Source of the DNA: DASUPK01 sp963848955
GTDB taxonomy: Bacteria; Actinomycetota; Thermoleophilia; Solirubrobacterales; 70-9
Assembly (NCBI GenBank): GCA_963848955.1
Contig: CAWKFQ010000004.1
Location: 211,829 to 275,828, forward strand
DNA length: 64,000 bases
Reading direction: 5' to 3'
Part shown: positions 27,190 through 36,427 of the stretch, piece by piece
How positions within the stretch are numbered: position 1 is the first letter of the stretch
Layout: every line of letters starts with the position of its first letter
Notes under the pieces: model-generated
Databases searched by the model: none
Told to the model about the DNA's origin: nothing
The model's input: only the letters and a program-made list of their open reading frames with translations
Program-made: the position numbers and the translations under genes

Positions 27190-28044
27190 ATGGGGATCGA
27201 GAAGTCACGGCCGGTGCTGATCACGGGCTGCTCGACTGGGATCGGGCGGGCGACGGCGGAGCGACTCGCGGACGAGGGCTACAACGTGCACGCGACCGCG
27301 CGCGAACCCGAGTCGATCGAGGATCTCGCCAGGCGGGGCATGAAGACCCTCGCACTCGACGTCACGGACGAGGGCTCGATGGAGGCAGCGGTCGCCGAGG
27401 TCGAGAAGGACGGCCCGGTCGGCGCGCTGGTCAACAACGCCGGCTACAGCCAGAGCGGCGCGATCGAGACGATCCCGATGTCGAGCGTCCGCAGGCAGTT
27501 CGAGACGAACGTCTTCGGATTGATCCGCATGTGCCAGCTCGTGCTGCCGGGGATGCGTGGCGCGGGCTCCGGCCGGATCGTGAACATGAGCTCGATGGGC
27601 GGCAAGCTGGTCTTCCCCGGGGGCGGCATCTACCACGCGACCAAGCACTCGGTTGAGGCCCTCTCCGACGCTCTCCGCTTCGAGGTCCACGGGTTCGGCG
27701 TCCACGTCGTGATCATCGAGCCGGGGCTGATCGTCACCGACTTCGGCGAAACCGCGGCGGGAAGCCTCGCCGATGTCGAGGAGCACGGCCCGTACGCCGG
27801 GTTCAACGCGGAGGTGGCGCGGGTGACCGCCAATGCCTACACCGGATCGATGGCGCGCTTCGGGGCCGGGCCCGATGCCGTGGCGAAGAAGATCTCCAAG
27901 GCGCTCTCGGCGAGTCGGCCGAACACGCGCTACAAGGTGACGGCGTCGGCCAAGCTGATGATGGGCATGCGGAGCCTGATGACGGACCGGATGTGGGATC
28001 GGATGGTCCGCTCGCAGTACCCGCCCCCCAAGGCCGAATCCTGA
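27190..28044 (+). CDS. Short-chain dehydrogenase/reductase
   Basis: The 284-residue classical SDR has cofactor motif TGCSTGIGRATAERLAD, NNAGYSQSGAI, catalytic Ser in VNMSSMGGKLVFPG and YHATKHSVEAL (Tyr-x3-Lys). The early ATAREPE segment suggests NADP preference. It is operonic with the nicotinamidase, whose ATG overlaps its TGA. Confidence 0.92.
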   Translation: MGIEKSRPVLITGCSTGIGRATAERLADEGYNVHATAREPESIEDLARRGMKTLALDVTDEGSMEAAVAEVEKDGPVGALVNNAGYSQSGAIETIPMSSVRRQFETNVFGLIRMCQLVLPGMRGAGSGRIVNMSSMGGKLVFPGGGIYHATKHSVEALSDALRFEVHGFGVHVVIIEPGLIVTDFGETAAGSLADVEEHGPYAGFNAEVARVTANAYTGSMARFGAGPDAVAKKISKALSASRPNTRYKVTASAKLMMGMRSLMTDRMWDRMVRSQYPPPKAES

Positions 28045-28607
28045 TGTCCCGGGCGCTGCTGATCATCGACTTCCAGAACGACTTCACCTCCGGCGGTGCG
28101 CTCGCGGTGCCGGGCGGAGACGAGATCGCCGAGCCGGTGAAGCGCCTGGCGGACCAGTTCGATCACGTCTTCGCCACGCGCGACTGGCACCCGCCGGACC
28201 ACGCCTCCTTCGCGACGGAGGGAGGCCCATGGCCGGTGCACTGCGTGCAGGGCACGCACGGGGCCGAGCTCCATCCCGCGATGCGCGACGTCGAGGTCGA
28301 CGCGATCGTCGATGTGGGCGTCGAGAGGGATGACGAGGGCTACTCCGGCTTCGAGAAGTCGAAGCTCGCCGACCTGCTCCACGAGGCCGGCGTCGACGAA
28401 GTGGCCGTCGTGGGCCTGGCGACCGACTACTGCGTGCGGGCCTCCGCGATCGACGCCTGCCGCGAAGGATTCGACACGACGGTGGTCACGGACGCCATCC
28501 GCGCCGTCGAGGTCAATCCCGGTGACGGCGAGCGTGCCCTCGAGGACATGAAGCGCGCCGGCGCGAAGCTGGCGACGTCCCGCGAGCTCTCGCCCGCCGC
28601 CCGGTGA
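28044..28607 (+). CDS. pncA: Nicotinamidase/isochorismatase-family hydrolase
   Basis: The 187-residue protein has Asp9 in LLIIDFQNDF, metal ligands in ATRDWHPPDHASF and nucleophile Cys130 in GLATDYCVRASA. At the position of the usual catalytic Lys (KG...YSxF) this protein has Val91 (DVGVERDDEGYSGF), so activity is not certain. If active it makes nicotinate for the phosphoribosyltransferase at 40.4 kb. It is coupled to the SDR upstream (TGATG) and the ligase downstream (GTGA). Confidence 0.82.
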   Translation: MSRALLIIDFQNDFTSGGALAVPGGDEIAEPVKRLADQFDHVFATRDWHPPDHASFATEGGPWPVHCVQGTHGAELHPAMRDVEVDAIVDVGVERDDEGYSGFEKSKLADLLHEAGVDEVAVVGLATDYCVRASAIDACREGFDTTVVTDAIRAVEVNPGDGERALEDMKRAGAKLATSRELSPAAR

Positions 28608-29653
28608 GCCCTCGACCGCGAGGCTCGGCGCTCGACCTGCTGAGCGAGGAGGAGCGCTCGGAGCTCCGGCCCGGCCGCCAGCCCCGCTGGATCGAGCCGA
28701 TGAAGGCCGTCCTCCACGACCGTCCGTTCTCGGACCCGGACTGGATCTATGAGCGGAAGCTGGACGGCGAGCGCTGCCTGGCCTACCGCACGCCCCAGGG
28801 AATCAGACTCCGGTCACGCACCGACAAGGTGCTCAACAACTCCTACCCCGAGCTCGTCGAGGCCCTGGAGCGCGCGCCCTCGCCGGAGTTCGTCGTCGAC
28901 GGGGAGATCGTCGCGTTCAGCGGCAACATCCCGAGCTTCTCGCGCCTTCAGGGCAGACTGGGGATCTCCGACCCGGAGCGCGCGCGGCGCACGGGCATCG
29001 CCGTCTACTACTACCTCTTCGACATCATCCATCTCGAGGGGTACGACACCACGCGGTTGCCCGTGCGCCCCCGGAAGCGGCTGCTGCGCGGTGCTGTCGA
29101 CTTCCATGGACACGTCCGCTTCCTTCCCCATCGGAACCGGGACGGCGAGAAGCTCTTCGTGGACGCCTGCCGCCGTGGGCTCGAGGGGCTGATCGCGAAG
29201 CGCGCTGAGAGCCGCTACGCGAGCAAGCGCTCGACCGACTGGCTGAAACTGAAGTGCTCGCACGAGCAGGAGCTGGTCATCGGGGGCTTCACCGCGCCCC
29301 AGGGCAAGCGCACCGACTTCGGCGCCCTGCTGGTCGGCTACTACGAGGACGGCGAGCTGAGCTACGCCGGCAAGGTCGGCACCGGCTTCGACCAGCGGAC
29401 CCTGTCCACCCTCGGCGAGCAGATGCGAAAGCTCGAACGACCCGATCCCGCCTTCGCCGACGTCCACCCGATCCCGAAGGGCACGCATTGGATCGAGCCG
29501 CGTCTCGTAGGGCAATTCGCCTTCAGCGAATGGACCCGCGACGGCCGCCTCCGCCACCCTCGGTATCTCGGGCTGCGCGACGATAAGCGGCCCGAGGAAG
29601 TGGTCAGAGAGCGTCCGCGGCGAGTTGCCTCTCGTAGGGGCCGCGGCCGGTGA
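28604..29653 (+). CDS. ATP-dependent DNA ligase, LigD ligase-domain type
   Basis: The 349-residue protein has the adenylation lysine in ERKLDGERC (Lys52), motif III (VVDGEIVAF), motif IV (GLEGLIAKR), motif V (WLKLKCSHEQELVIGGF) and an OB fold (TDFGALLVGYYEDGELSYAGKVGTGF). This is the ligase module of bacterial end-joining LigD without polymerase or nuclease domains. No Ku gene lies in the window. Its last 50 bases overlap the end of the convergent kinase gene. Confidence 0.92.
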   Translation: MSPRPRGSALDLLSEEERSELRPGRQPRWIEPMKAVLHDRPFSDPDWIYERKLDGERCLAYRTPQGIRLRSRTDKVLNNSYPELVEALERAPSPEFVVDGEIVAFSGNIPSFSRLQGRLGISDPERARRTGIAVYYYLFDIIHLEGYDTTRLPVRPRKRLLRGAVDFHGHVRFLPHRNRDGEKLFVDACRRGLEGLIAKRAESRYASKRSTDWLKLKCSHEQELVIGGFTAPQGKRTDFGALLVGYYEDGELSYAGKVGTGFDQRTLSTLGEQMRKLERPDPAFADVHPIPKGTHWIEPRLVGQFAFSEWTRDGRLRHPRYLGLRDDKRPEEVVRERPRRVASRRGRGR

Positions 29654-30434
29654 GGCAGATGGCGCCCGCCCTGGCAGCGAGGGCGAGGGCGGCTTCCGGG
29701 TCTCGTCCCTGGGCGAGCGCAAAGGTCAGCGCCGCGGCGAACGAGTCCCCGGCGCCGTAGGTGTCGGCGATCGGGCCGGGCAGGGGCGCCGCGGCCCAGC
29801 TGCCCCGGCTGCCCTGGGCGGTCTCATAGCGGCCGCCCTCGGCGCCGCGGGTCGCCACCAGGAGCGTCGGCGGCGGGTCGAGCGCTCTCGCAAAGGCCGT
29901 CTCGAACTCATCCCCGTCGCTGTAGACGAGGGCGTCGAGCCTGACGCCCTCCTCGTGGAGGACCCGGCCCGCCCGGGGAGAGGCGACCAGCACGCCGGCG
30001 GCACGCGCGGCGTGTAGCGCCTCGCCGTCGGCGGCGGTCAGATAGACCCCGTCCGCTCGTTCGAGGTCCTCCCAGTCGAGCGGGTCACGCCCACGGGGCG
30101 CGAGCCGCTCGCCGATGGTGATGATCGTGCGCTCGCCCTGGGCGTCGAGGAAGGTGAGGCCCCGGCGGGTCGGGGCCTCGCGTGTCGCGTCGCGGACCGT
30201 CACCGCGAGCTCCGCGAGTCGCGCCCGGGTGCGGCGGGCGAGCTCGTCTTCGCCCAGTGCGGTGAGAAAGGCCGCGCCGCCGGCCAGCCGCGCGAGCTGG
30301 ACGGCAGCGACCGCGCCGCCACCCGCCGGCTCCTCGAAGCTGTCGTGGGCATGCACGATCTCGCCGGCGGCTGGAACGTGGTCGCCGCGCACGAACTCGA
30401 TCCACTCGACATGTCCGACGGCCGCAACGCGCAC
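29604..30434 (-). CDS. PfkB-family carbohydrate or nucleoside kinase
   Basis: The 276-residue ribokinase-fold protein has the N-terminal GGGAVAAVQLARLAGGAAFLTALGEDELA and the C-terminal signature ADTYGAGDSFAAALTFALAQG with the catalytic Asp. The substrate is unknown. It is convergent with the DNA ligase, with unusually long 3' overlap. It is followed on the same strand by nothing related. Confidence 0.88.
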   Translation of the reverse strand: MRVAAVGHVEWIEFVRGDHVPAAGEIVHAHDSFEEPAGGGAVAAVQLARLAGGAAFLTALGEDELARRTRARLAELAVTVRDATREAPTRRGLTFLDAQGERTIITIGERLAPRGRDPLDWEDLERADGVYLTAADGEALHAARAAGVLVASPRAGRVLHEEGVRLDALVYSDGDEFETAFARALDPPPTLLVATRGAEGGRYETAQGSRGSWAAAPLPGPIADTYGAGDSFAAALTFALAQGRDPEAALALAARAGAICLTGRGPYERQLAADAL

Positions 30435-30464
30435 CGCCGGGATTCTGGCGACTCGGCCCGATAC

Positions 30465-30830
30465 TCAGGCGGCCGCCAGCAGGGAGCCGACCGTCGCGCG
30501 GAACTCGTCGATGCGGAAGGGCTTCGGCAGCTGGGCGTTGGCTCCGACCTGCGAGGCCCAATCAACGTCGAGGCCCACCGAGCCGCTCAGTAGGAGCACC
30601 GGCATGTCGTGGTGTGCGGGATCGCTGCGTATTGCATTGATGGCCTCGATGCCGCCGCCGCCTGGCATTTGCACGTCGAGGATGAGCAGGTCAGGTTCCG
30701 TGCGCGAGATTTGCTCGAGCACCTCCCCGGTGTCGACCGCCTCCCTGACCTCGTAGCCCTCCGACTCGAGGAGCTCCATGATCAGACATCTCATCAGCTC
30801 GTTGTCATCGCCGACCAGGATCCGAGACAT
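30465..30830 (-). CDS. Single-domain response regulator
   Basis: The 121-residue receiver domain has the acidic pair GDDNE, phosphoacceptor Asp52 (LLILDVQMPGGGG), LLLSGSVG and Lys in LPKPF. It has no output domain, so it acts through protein contacts. It is divergent from a hybrid histidine kinase gene with about 73 bp between, and the two are probable partners. Confidence 0.92.
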   Translation of the reverse strand: MSRILVGDDNELMRCLIMELLESEGYEVREAVDTGEVLEQISRTEPDLLILDVQMPGGGGIEAINAIRSDPAHHDMPVLLLSGSVGLDVDWASQVGANAQLPKPFRIDEFRATVGSLLAAA

Positions 30831-30903
30831 CGCCTCTCCCTTACGCACTCGCCGAACAGCAACATAGCGCTCTACCTAATTATCGGTAGTAGGCTTCCAG
30901 GAA

Positions 30904-32520
30904 GTGGAGAAGATAGTGCAGCCCGACTTCCGGGCCCTGTTCGAGGCGGCCACGGGCCTATATCTGGTCCTCGACCCGGAGCTGCGGATCGTCGCCGCGA
31001 GCGACGCGTACCTCGACGCGACCATGACCAGGCGCGAGGAGATCGTGGGCCGCGGCATTTTCGACGTCTTCCCCGACAACCCGGAGGACCCCGAGGCGAC
31101 CGGGGTGAGCAACCTCTCCGCATCGCTCGAACTGGTCCGACCGGCGGCGGGTACCGGACACCATGGCCATCCAGAAGTACGACATCCGGCGTCCGGAGGA
31201 GGAGGGCGGCGGCTTCGAGGAGCGCTTCTGGAGCCCGAAGAACATCCCGGTCCCGGACGAGAGCGGGCGAGCTCGCGTACATCATCCACCGGGTCCAGGA
31301 TGTGACCGCGTTCGTCCGGCTGACCGAGCGCGGCACCGAGCAGGAGGCTGAGATCTTCCTCGTCACCCAGGAGCTGCAGAAACTCAACGCGCAGCTCCAG
31401 GCGGCCGACAGGGCGAAGAACGAGTTCCTCTCCCGGATGAGCCATGAGCTCCGCACGCCGATCGCCGCGATCATGGGATTCAGCGAGCTGTTCGCGCTGG
31501 CAGACCTGGACGAGAAGACGAGCGAGTGGGCAGCGACGATCCTGAAGGCGGGGCGCCACCTGCTCCAGCTCGTGGACGAGGTTCTCGACATCTCGCGCAT
31601 CGAGGCAGGCGAGCTGTCGATCTCGGTCGAGCCGGTCGCGATCGCCCCGCTGCTCGCCGACGCGATCGAGTTGATCCAGCCGCTGGCGGAGGGTCGTCGG
31701 GTCACCCTCCACCCCGCCGAGATCCAGGCTGGGAGCGGCTACGCCCGGGCCGACACCCAGCGGCTCAAGCAGGTGATGATCAACCTGCTCTCGAACGCGG
31801 TCAAGTACAACCGCGAGGGTGGCGAGGTGCACGTCTCGGTCACGGCGCTCGGCTCTCACCGGATGACGGCTGGCGGTCACCGACACCGGCCATGGGATCG
31901 ATCGGGAGTCGCTGCACAAGCTCTTCACTCCATTCGAGCGGCTCAACGCGGGCGCCGACGTTCAGGGAACCGGTCTGGGCCTCGCGCTCTCGCGAAGACT
32001 GGTCGAGGCGATGGGAGGGACGCTGACCGTGCGCAGCACTCCGGGCGAGGGCAGCACCTTCACCGTCGAGATGGCCAGGGGCGAGCCCGCCGCGGTGGCC
32101 GCCGCGGTGGCGGAGGACAGCGAACTGGTCGCCCAGCGCCCCTACAACGGCGAGCGCCGCCTCCTCTACATCGAGGACACGGTGGCCAACATCCGCCTGG
32201 TCGAGGAGATCCTCAGCTCGCGCCCCAGCGTCAGGGTCTTGCCGGCCGGAATGGGGTCGCTCGGCCTCGAGCTGGCGGCGGAGCACCGCCCCGACCTGGT
32301 CCTGCTCGACCTGCACCTGCCCGACATCGGCGGCGACGAGGTCCTCGCCCGGCTGCGCGCCGACGAGCGAACCAGAGACATCCCGGTGGTCGTGCTCAGC
32401 GCCGACGCCACCGACCGCACTCCAGGCCCGCTGCTCGAGGCGGGCGCGCAGGCCTACCTCACCAAGCCGATTGGGATGCGCCAGCTGCTCGAGGTCGTCG
32501 ACACCTACGTGGCTGGCTGA
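30904..32520 (+). CDS. PAS-histidine kinase-receiver hybrid (frameshifts)
   Basis: A GTG at 30904 starts a PAS domain (LFEAATGLYLVLDPELRIVAASDAYLDATM). The HisKA domain has FLSRMSHELRTPIAAIMGFS. The HATPase has QVMINLLSNAVKYNREGG and, after a slip near 31870, TDTGHGIDRESLHKLFTPFERL and GTGLGLALSRRL. The receiver has LLYIEDTVANIRL and DLVLLDLHLPDIGG. Further slips lie near 31150 and 31270. It is cytoplasmic, with no TM. The sensed signal is unknown. It likely passes phosphate to its own receiver or to the divergent response regulator. Confidence 0.88.
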
Positions 32521-33377
32521 GCCAGGTCGCGATTCTCTGGGACGAACTTGCTCGCCGTGAACGTTGCGCCCTGCGGGTCGGCGATGATGGTCATCCGGAC
32601 CCACGGGGCGTCGAAGGGGGGCATGAGCACCTTCCCGCCGAGCTCGGTCGTCTTCGCGGCGATGGCGTCCGCGTCATCGACGGCGAACGTCACGTTCCAA
32701 TGCGGTGGGACGTCCGGCTGGTCATCGCCGATCGGAACGAGCGACGCGACAACGTCCTCGAAGCCATCTGGCGCGTCCATCTCGGCCATGTTCTCCCGGA
32801 GCTCCGGGTTGTCGCGCTCCAGGTAATCGCCATAGCCGGGCAGCGTCCACATCTCGAAGCCGCCGGGCAACTCGAGGGTCTGCCAGCCGAACACCGTGCC
32901 GTAGAAGGACTTGGCGCCCTCCGGGTCGCGGGTGTTCAGGCCGTTGAAGTTCAGGCTGCCGTGCTCGTTGACGATCTGCGCGCCCTTGTTCTGCTTCGCC
33001 TGCCAGACGCAGAACAGCCGCCCCCTCGGGATCGGTGAACACCGCCATCCGGCCTGCGTCCATGACGTCGAACGGCTCCATCACGACGTTGCCACCGGCA
33101 TCACTGACCTTTGACGCCGTCTCGTCGGCGCTCTCCACCCAGACATAGGTGTTCCACATTGCGGTGGGCGGCGCTTGCTCCGGGATCGATCCGACGGCCG
33201 CCACATCGCCGCCTCGGATCCGCGCGATGAAGTACTTGCCCTCCGATCCCGGCGGCATCACGTCTTCGAACTCCCATCCGAAGAGGTCGCTATAGAAGTG
33301 ACCGCGGCCTCGGGGTCAGGCTGGCTCGTGTCCACCCAGCAGGGAACGCCGGGGATGTATCCGTCTCGTTCGGGCAT
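32505..33377 (-). CDS. Two-domain VOC (glyoxalase-like) protein (frameshifts)
   Basis: It begins MPERDGYIPGVPCWVDTSQPDPEAAV, then after a missing base near 33290 FYSDLFGWE. Domain 1 ends NVVMEPFDVMDAGRMAVFTDPEG. One extra G at 33015 displaces the frame. Domain 2 starts LNTRDPEGAKSFYGTVFGWQ and ends PWVRMTIIADPQGATFTASKF. The total is about 290 residues. Such proteins may detoxify or bind antibiotics or metabolites. Its 3' end overlaps the hybrid kinase tail by 16 bases. Confidence 0.85.
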
Positions 33378-33423
33378 CGCTGCTCCTTGGCGCACCCTAT
33401 ACCGACCCGCTCACTCGGCCGAG

Positions 33424-35068
33424 TCAGCTGACCACGGAGAGACGCTCCCTTGCGACCGTCGTGGCCGCCTCGTCGCTGCGCAGGTGCCCGGTCACGGCGC
33501 TGACGAAATGCCGCCGGTCGAGCGCGAATAGCCGGCAGCCGGGTAGAGCGGTGACGGTCGCAGTCCGCGGCACGTCGTTGAGCAGGGCGATCTCCCCGAA
33601 GCACTCCCCGGCTCCCTCTCTTCCGCGGAGGATGCCGTCGATGTGCATCTCCACCTCGCCCTCGGCGATCAGGTAGAAGCGCTTCCCCGGTTCACCCTGG
33701 GTGACGATCTCCTCGCCAGGATTCGGGGTGACGGAAACCAGGTCGTGGCTGATGCGCTCCAGCGTGTCCATCGGCAGCGGAGCGAAGATCGGATGCTGGC
33801 GCAGCAGGCGGAAGCGGCCCTCCTCGACCGGTGCGCCGATCTCCAGGGCACGCAGCGCGGACCAGCGCAAGAGCGCGAACACCGGGAGGATCGCTCCGAA
33901 CGCGATGACCGTCCCCCGCACGCCGAAGAGTGCGATCAGTGCCGGGACGGCGATGGATCCGAGTGCCATGGCCGCGAACTTGGATGACTCGAGGAAGGAC
34001 AGGGCGCGCGCCAGCGTCTCGTCGGATCCCAGCCGCTGGAGCAGGGTCCAGGAGGCGACCTCGACGAAGGTGTAGCCGGCCCCCATCCCGAGCCAGGCCG
34101 CGTAGCCCATCGCGGCGACCACCCAGATGCCCGGCAGAGCAAGCGAGGCTCCGGCGAGGAGGCAGCCGAGCGCCAACCCGGCGGCGAGCTGGCCGCGGTG
34201 CAGGAGAAAGGCGAGGGCGGCGCCCCCGAGCAGAGCGCCGATTCCCCAGGCGGCGTTCAGGTACCCGACGGCTCCCTCGCCGAGCCCGAGCAGGTCCAGG
34301 GCGACGATGACGGCGAGTACGTCGGCGGCGCCCTCGAAGAAGACCAGCAGCGTCAGCGACATTCCGACCAGTCGCAGTCTCGAGTCGGCGAGCAGCGATC
34401 TCGCCCCCAATGCGACGCCGGCGAGCACGGTGTCCGACGTCTCGGTCACATATTTCGGACGGGCGTCACGGCTGAGGCTGAGGAGCAGGAGGGCGGCCAC
34501 CACTCCGGCGATCGCCGCCATCCCGAAGACCACCTGCGGGCTCGAGGCCGCGAGGAGGACGCCGCTGGCGATCCCCGCGGTCAGGAAGCCGACGTTGTCC
34601 ATGCGCGCTGTGCGCGACGTTCGCCGCCGAGAGCTCCTGCGGCGTCCGAGCGAGGAGCGGCATCAGGGCGCCCTCGGCGGGGACATAGGGACAGATGGCG
34701 ACGGTCGAGAGGCCCGCAATCACGAACACCACCGTGACCGGGGCCCCCAGTGCCGCGGCGGCCGCAGCAGCGCCGAGCAGGGCCGCGTTGCCCAGGGCGC
34801 TGGCGACGAGCACCGACCGCCGCGACGCCCGGTCGCCGATCAACCCGCCGAACGGCGCGGCGAGGGCTCCCGGCAGCAGCCGCACCGCCCCCGCAACGCC
34901 GACCGCAGTCGGGCCGCTGGCATCGAACGCGTAGACGCCGAGAGCGATCGCGAACGACCAGATCGCCAGGGACTCGGCGCCCCAGGCAAGCTGCAGGCGC
35001 CGCATCTCCGGATTGCTGAAGACGACCGCCACGGCTCGCAGCGACCGCCGCAGAGCGTCCGTGCTCAC
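33424..35068 (-). CDS. MFS transporter fused to a cyclic-nucleotide-binding domain (one frameshift)
   Basis: From MSTDALRRSLRAV the MFS part shows GGLIGDRASRRSVLV (motif A) and about 12 TM helices. One base near 34605 breaks it after PQELSAANVA, and it resumes MDNVGFLTAGIASG. After ALRALEIGAPVEEGRF the C-terminal 130 residues are a cNMP fold: NPGEEIVTQGEPGKRFYLIAEGEVEM and GECFGEIALLNDVPRTATV, the phosphate-binding cassette. Transport is presumably gated by cAMP/cGMP. The total is about 548 residues. Confidence 0.88.
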
Positions 35069-35134
35069 CTGCTGACCCTACTGCCAGCTGTGGGATGCTG
35101 AGGCGGCTCACAAGGACCACAAAGGAGGTCCGAT

Positions 35135-35644
35135 ATGGAGTCCCACGCAGAAGCCACCGCTACGGAGGATGCAGATGACCGCCAGACGGTCGAGAGCTAC
35201 GGAACGTACACCGAGGCCCAGCGGGCCGTCGACAACCTTTCGGACGGCGGCTTCCCGGTGGAGGGGGCGCAGATCGTCGGGCAGGACCTGCGGCTCGTCG
35301 AGCGAGTCACGGGTCGGGTTACCAACCTCACCGCCACGGGGGCAGGAGCCGCGACGGGCGCCTGGTTCGGATTGTTCATCGGGCTGCTGGTCGGACTGTT
35401 CACGACCGGCCCCGAGTGGCTCGGGCTGGTGCTCGGCGGACTGCTGATCGGAGCAGTCTGGGGCGCCCTGTTCGGGTTCTTCGCCCACTGGGCTACGCGG
35501 GGGCAGCGTGATTTCTCGTCGGTGCGGAACCTCGTTGCCGCCCGGTACGAGCTGCTCGTCCCCAGCGACCAGGTCCAGCGGGCGCGGGAGTTGCTCAGCG
35601 GAGGGGGTGGGAATCCAGCCCACGAGGGACCCGAAAGCCCCTAA
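35135..35644 (+). CDS. YflT-like general stress membrane protein
   Basis: The 169-residue protein follows an exemplary ribosome site (AAAGGAGGT). ESYGTYTEAQRAVDNLSDGGFPVEGAQIVG is the heat-induced stress protein (YflT-like) fold. A TM hairpin follows (AWFGLFIGLLVGLFTTG and LGLVLGGLLIGAVWGALFGFFAHW). The last residues (GGGGNPAHEGPESP) and the stop are encoded by the tRNA-Ser fragment at 35599-35657, so its original 3' end has been replaced. Confidence 0.8.
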   Translation: MESHAEATATEDADDRQTVESYGTYTEAQRAVDNLSDGGFPVEGAQIVGQDLRLVERVTGRVTNLTATGAGAATGAWFGLFIGLLVGLFTTGPEWLGLVLGGLLIGAVWGALFGFFAHWATRGQRDFSSVRNLVAARYELLVPSDQVQRARELLSGGGGNPAHEGPESP

Positions 35645-35657
35645 CGGTTTTCGAGAC
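35599..35657 (-). repeat. tRNA-Ser(CGA) 3'-half copy, probable att scar
   Basis: These 59 bases align without gaps to 36301-36359, the 3' half of tRNA-Ser(CGA) from the anticodon stem to the discriminator. Four mismatches occur, three of them in the T-loop. Same orientation, 702 bp apart. This is the layout left when a tyrosine-recombinase element inserts in a tRNA 3' end. Inferred attachment-site remnant. Confidence 0.85.
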
Positions 35658-35720
35658 ACCTCGAGGGACGGCGCGTAAACCCCGTCGATCGCGGAGCACG
35701 CGGACGCCCGGTTGCCCAGC

Positions 35721-35934
35721 TCAGCCGGTTCGAGAGGCCGGCATGCCGGGAGCCTGCGTGTCGGAGGCGATCTCGACCGCGTCCTGCATGCTGAGCGCGA
35801 TACCGGCCGCGTAGACCTCCTCGAACTGCTCGGTCCCGAGCGCCTCGCGCATTCGACTCATCCCCTCCTCTTCCCGGCGCCGGAGCATCGGCCATGACGA
35901 AGACCCGCAGGCGCTGATCCGGAGTCCGGATCAC
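35721..35934 (-). pseudogene. Internal-deletion remnant of a DUF4062/LuxR- or AfsR-like regulator
   Basis: A GTG at 35934 starts MIRTPDQRLRVFV, the characteristic beginning of large actinobacterial DUF4062-NTPase-TPR regulators. It jumps directly into EALGTEQFEEVYAAGIALSMQDAVEIA, which resembles the extreme C-terminus of the same regulators (...G..F...aeG.alsl.eAv.lA), in a different frame. Some 2 kb or more of the centre must be gone. It lies inside the tRNA-flanked segment. Confidence 0.6.
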
Positions 35935-35954
35935 GATCTCAACGCGCGGTCACC

Positions 35955-36245
35955 CTACCGGTCCTGCCTCGATTCTGAGGAGGCATTACGGCCACAGTCG
36001 TAGTCTCGCATGCGCGCAGTGCGGGCTCCGCGGCTGTCCGCGACCTCGACGAGCGTCCGCGGGAGCTCGTCGCCGCACTCGCCGTGGCCCGGCAGGTCGA
36101 AGGCGATGCTGCGCACGCCGGCGCCGAGCTGCTCGGAGACCGGACGCCAGGTGTCACGATCGAACGTGAGCCCGTGGAGGAGCACTACTACTGGGATCCC
36201 CTCGCCGTGGTCGTCGTAGGCAAGGCTGCGCGGGTCGATCGTCAT
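35955..36245 (-). pseudogene. Truncated alpha/beta hydrolase
   Basis: It starts MTIDPRSLAYDDHGEGIPVVVLLHGLTFDRDTWRPVSEQL and keeps the oxyanion HG and FDLPGHGECGDEL of the fold. It ends after about 80 residues in unrelated sequence, before the nucleophile elbow. A plausible full gene would be 250 residues or more. It begins just downstream of the tRNA-Ser 3' end, inside the segment bounded by the tRNA copies. Confidence 0.75.
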
Positions 36246-36300
36246 CGGGCGGCCCTTTCTCGTCGGTACCTCGCACGCAAGGTCCGCCGATGCGGTACAG

Positions 36301-36389
36301 CGGAGGGGGTGGGATTCGAACCCACGAGGGACCCGAAGGCCCCTAACGGTTTTCGAGACCGCCCCGTTCAACCGCTCCGGCACCCCTCC
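36301..36389 (-). tRNA. tRNA-Ser(CGA)
   Basis: The acceptor GGAGGGG (36389 down) pairs with CCCCTCC (36308-36302). The anticodon loop is TCTCGAAAA with CGA. A long variable arm (TTAGGGGCCTTCGGGTCCCTC) and the T-arm GGGTTCGAATCCC follow. The 3' half is duplicated at 35599-35657. Confidence 0.95.
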
Positions 36390-36427
36390 GGGGGCCTAGA
36401 GGCTAGCGGCGGAGCCGCGCCATGCCC

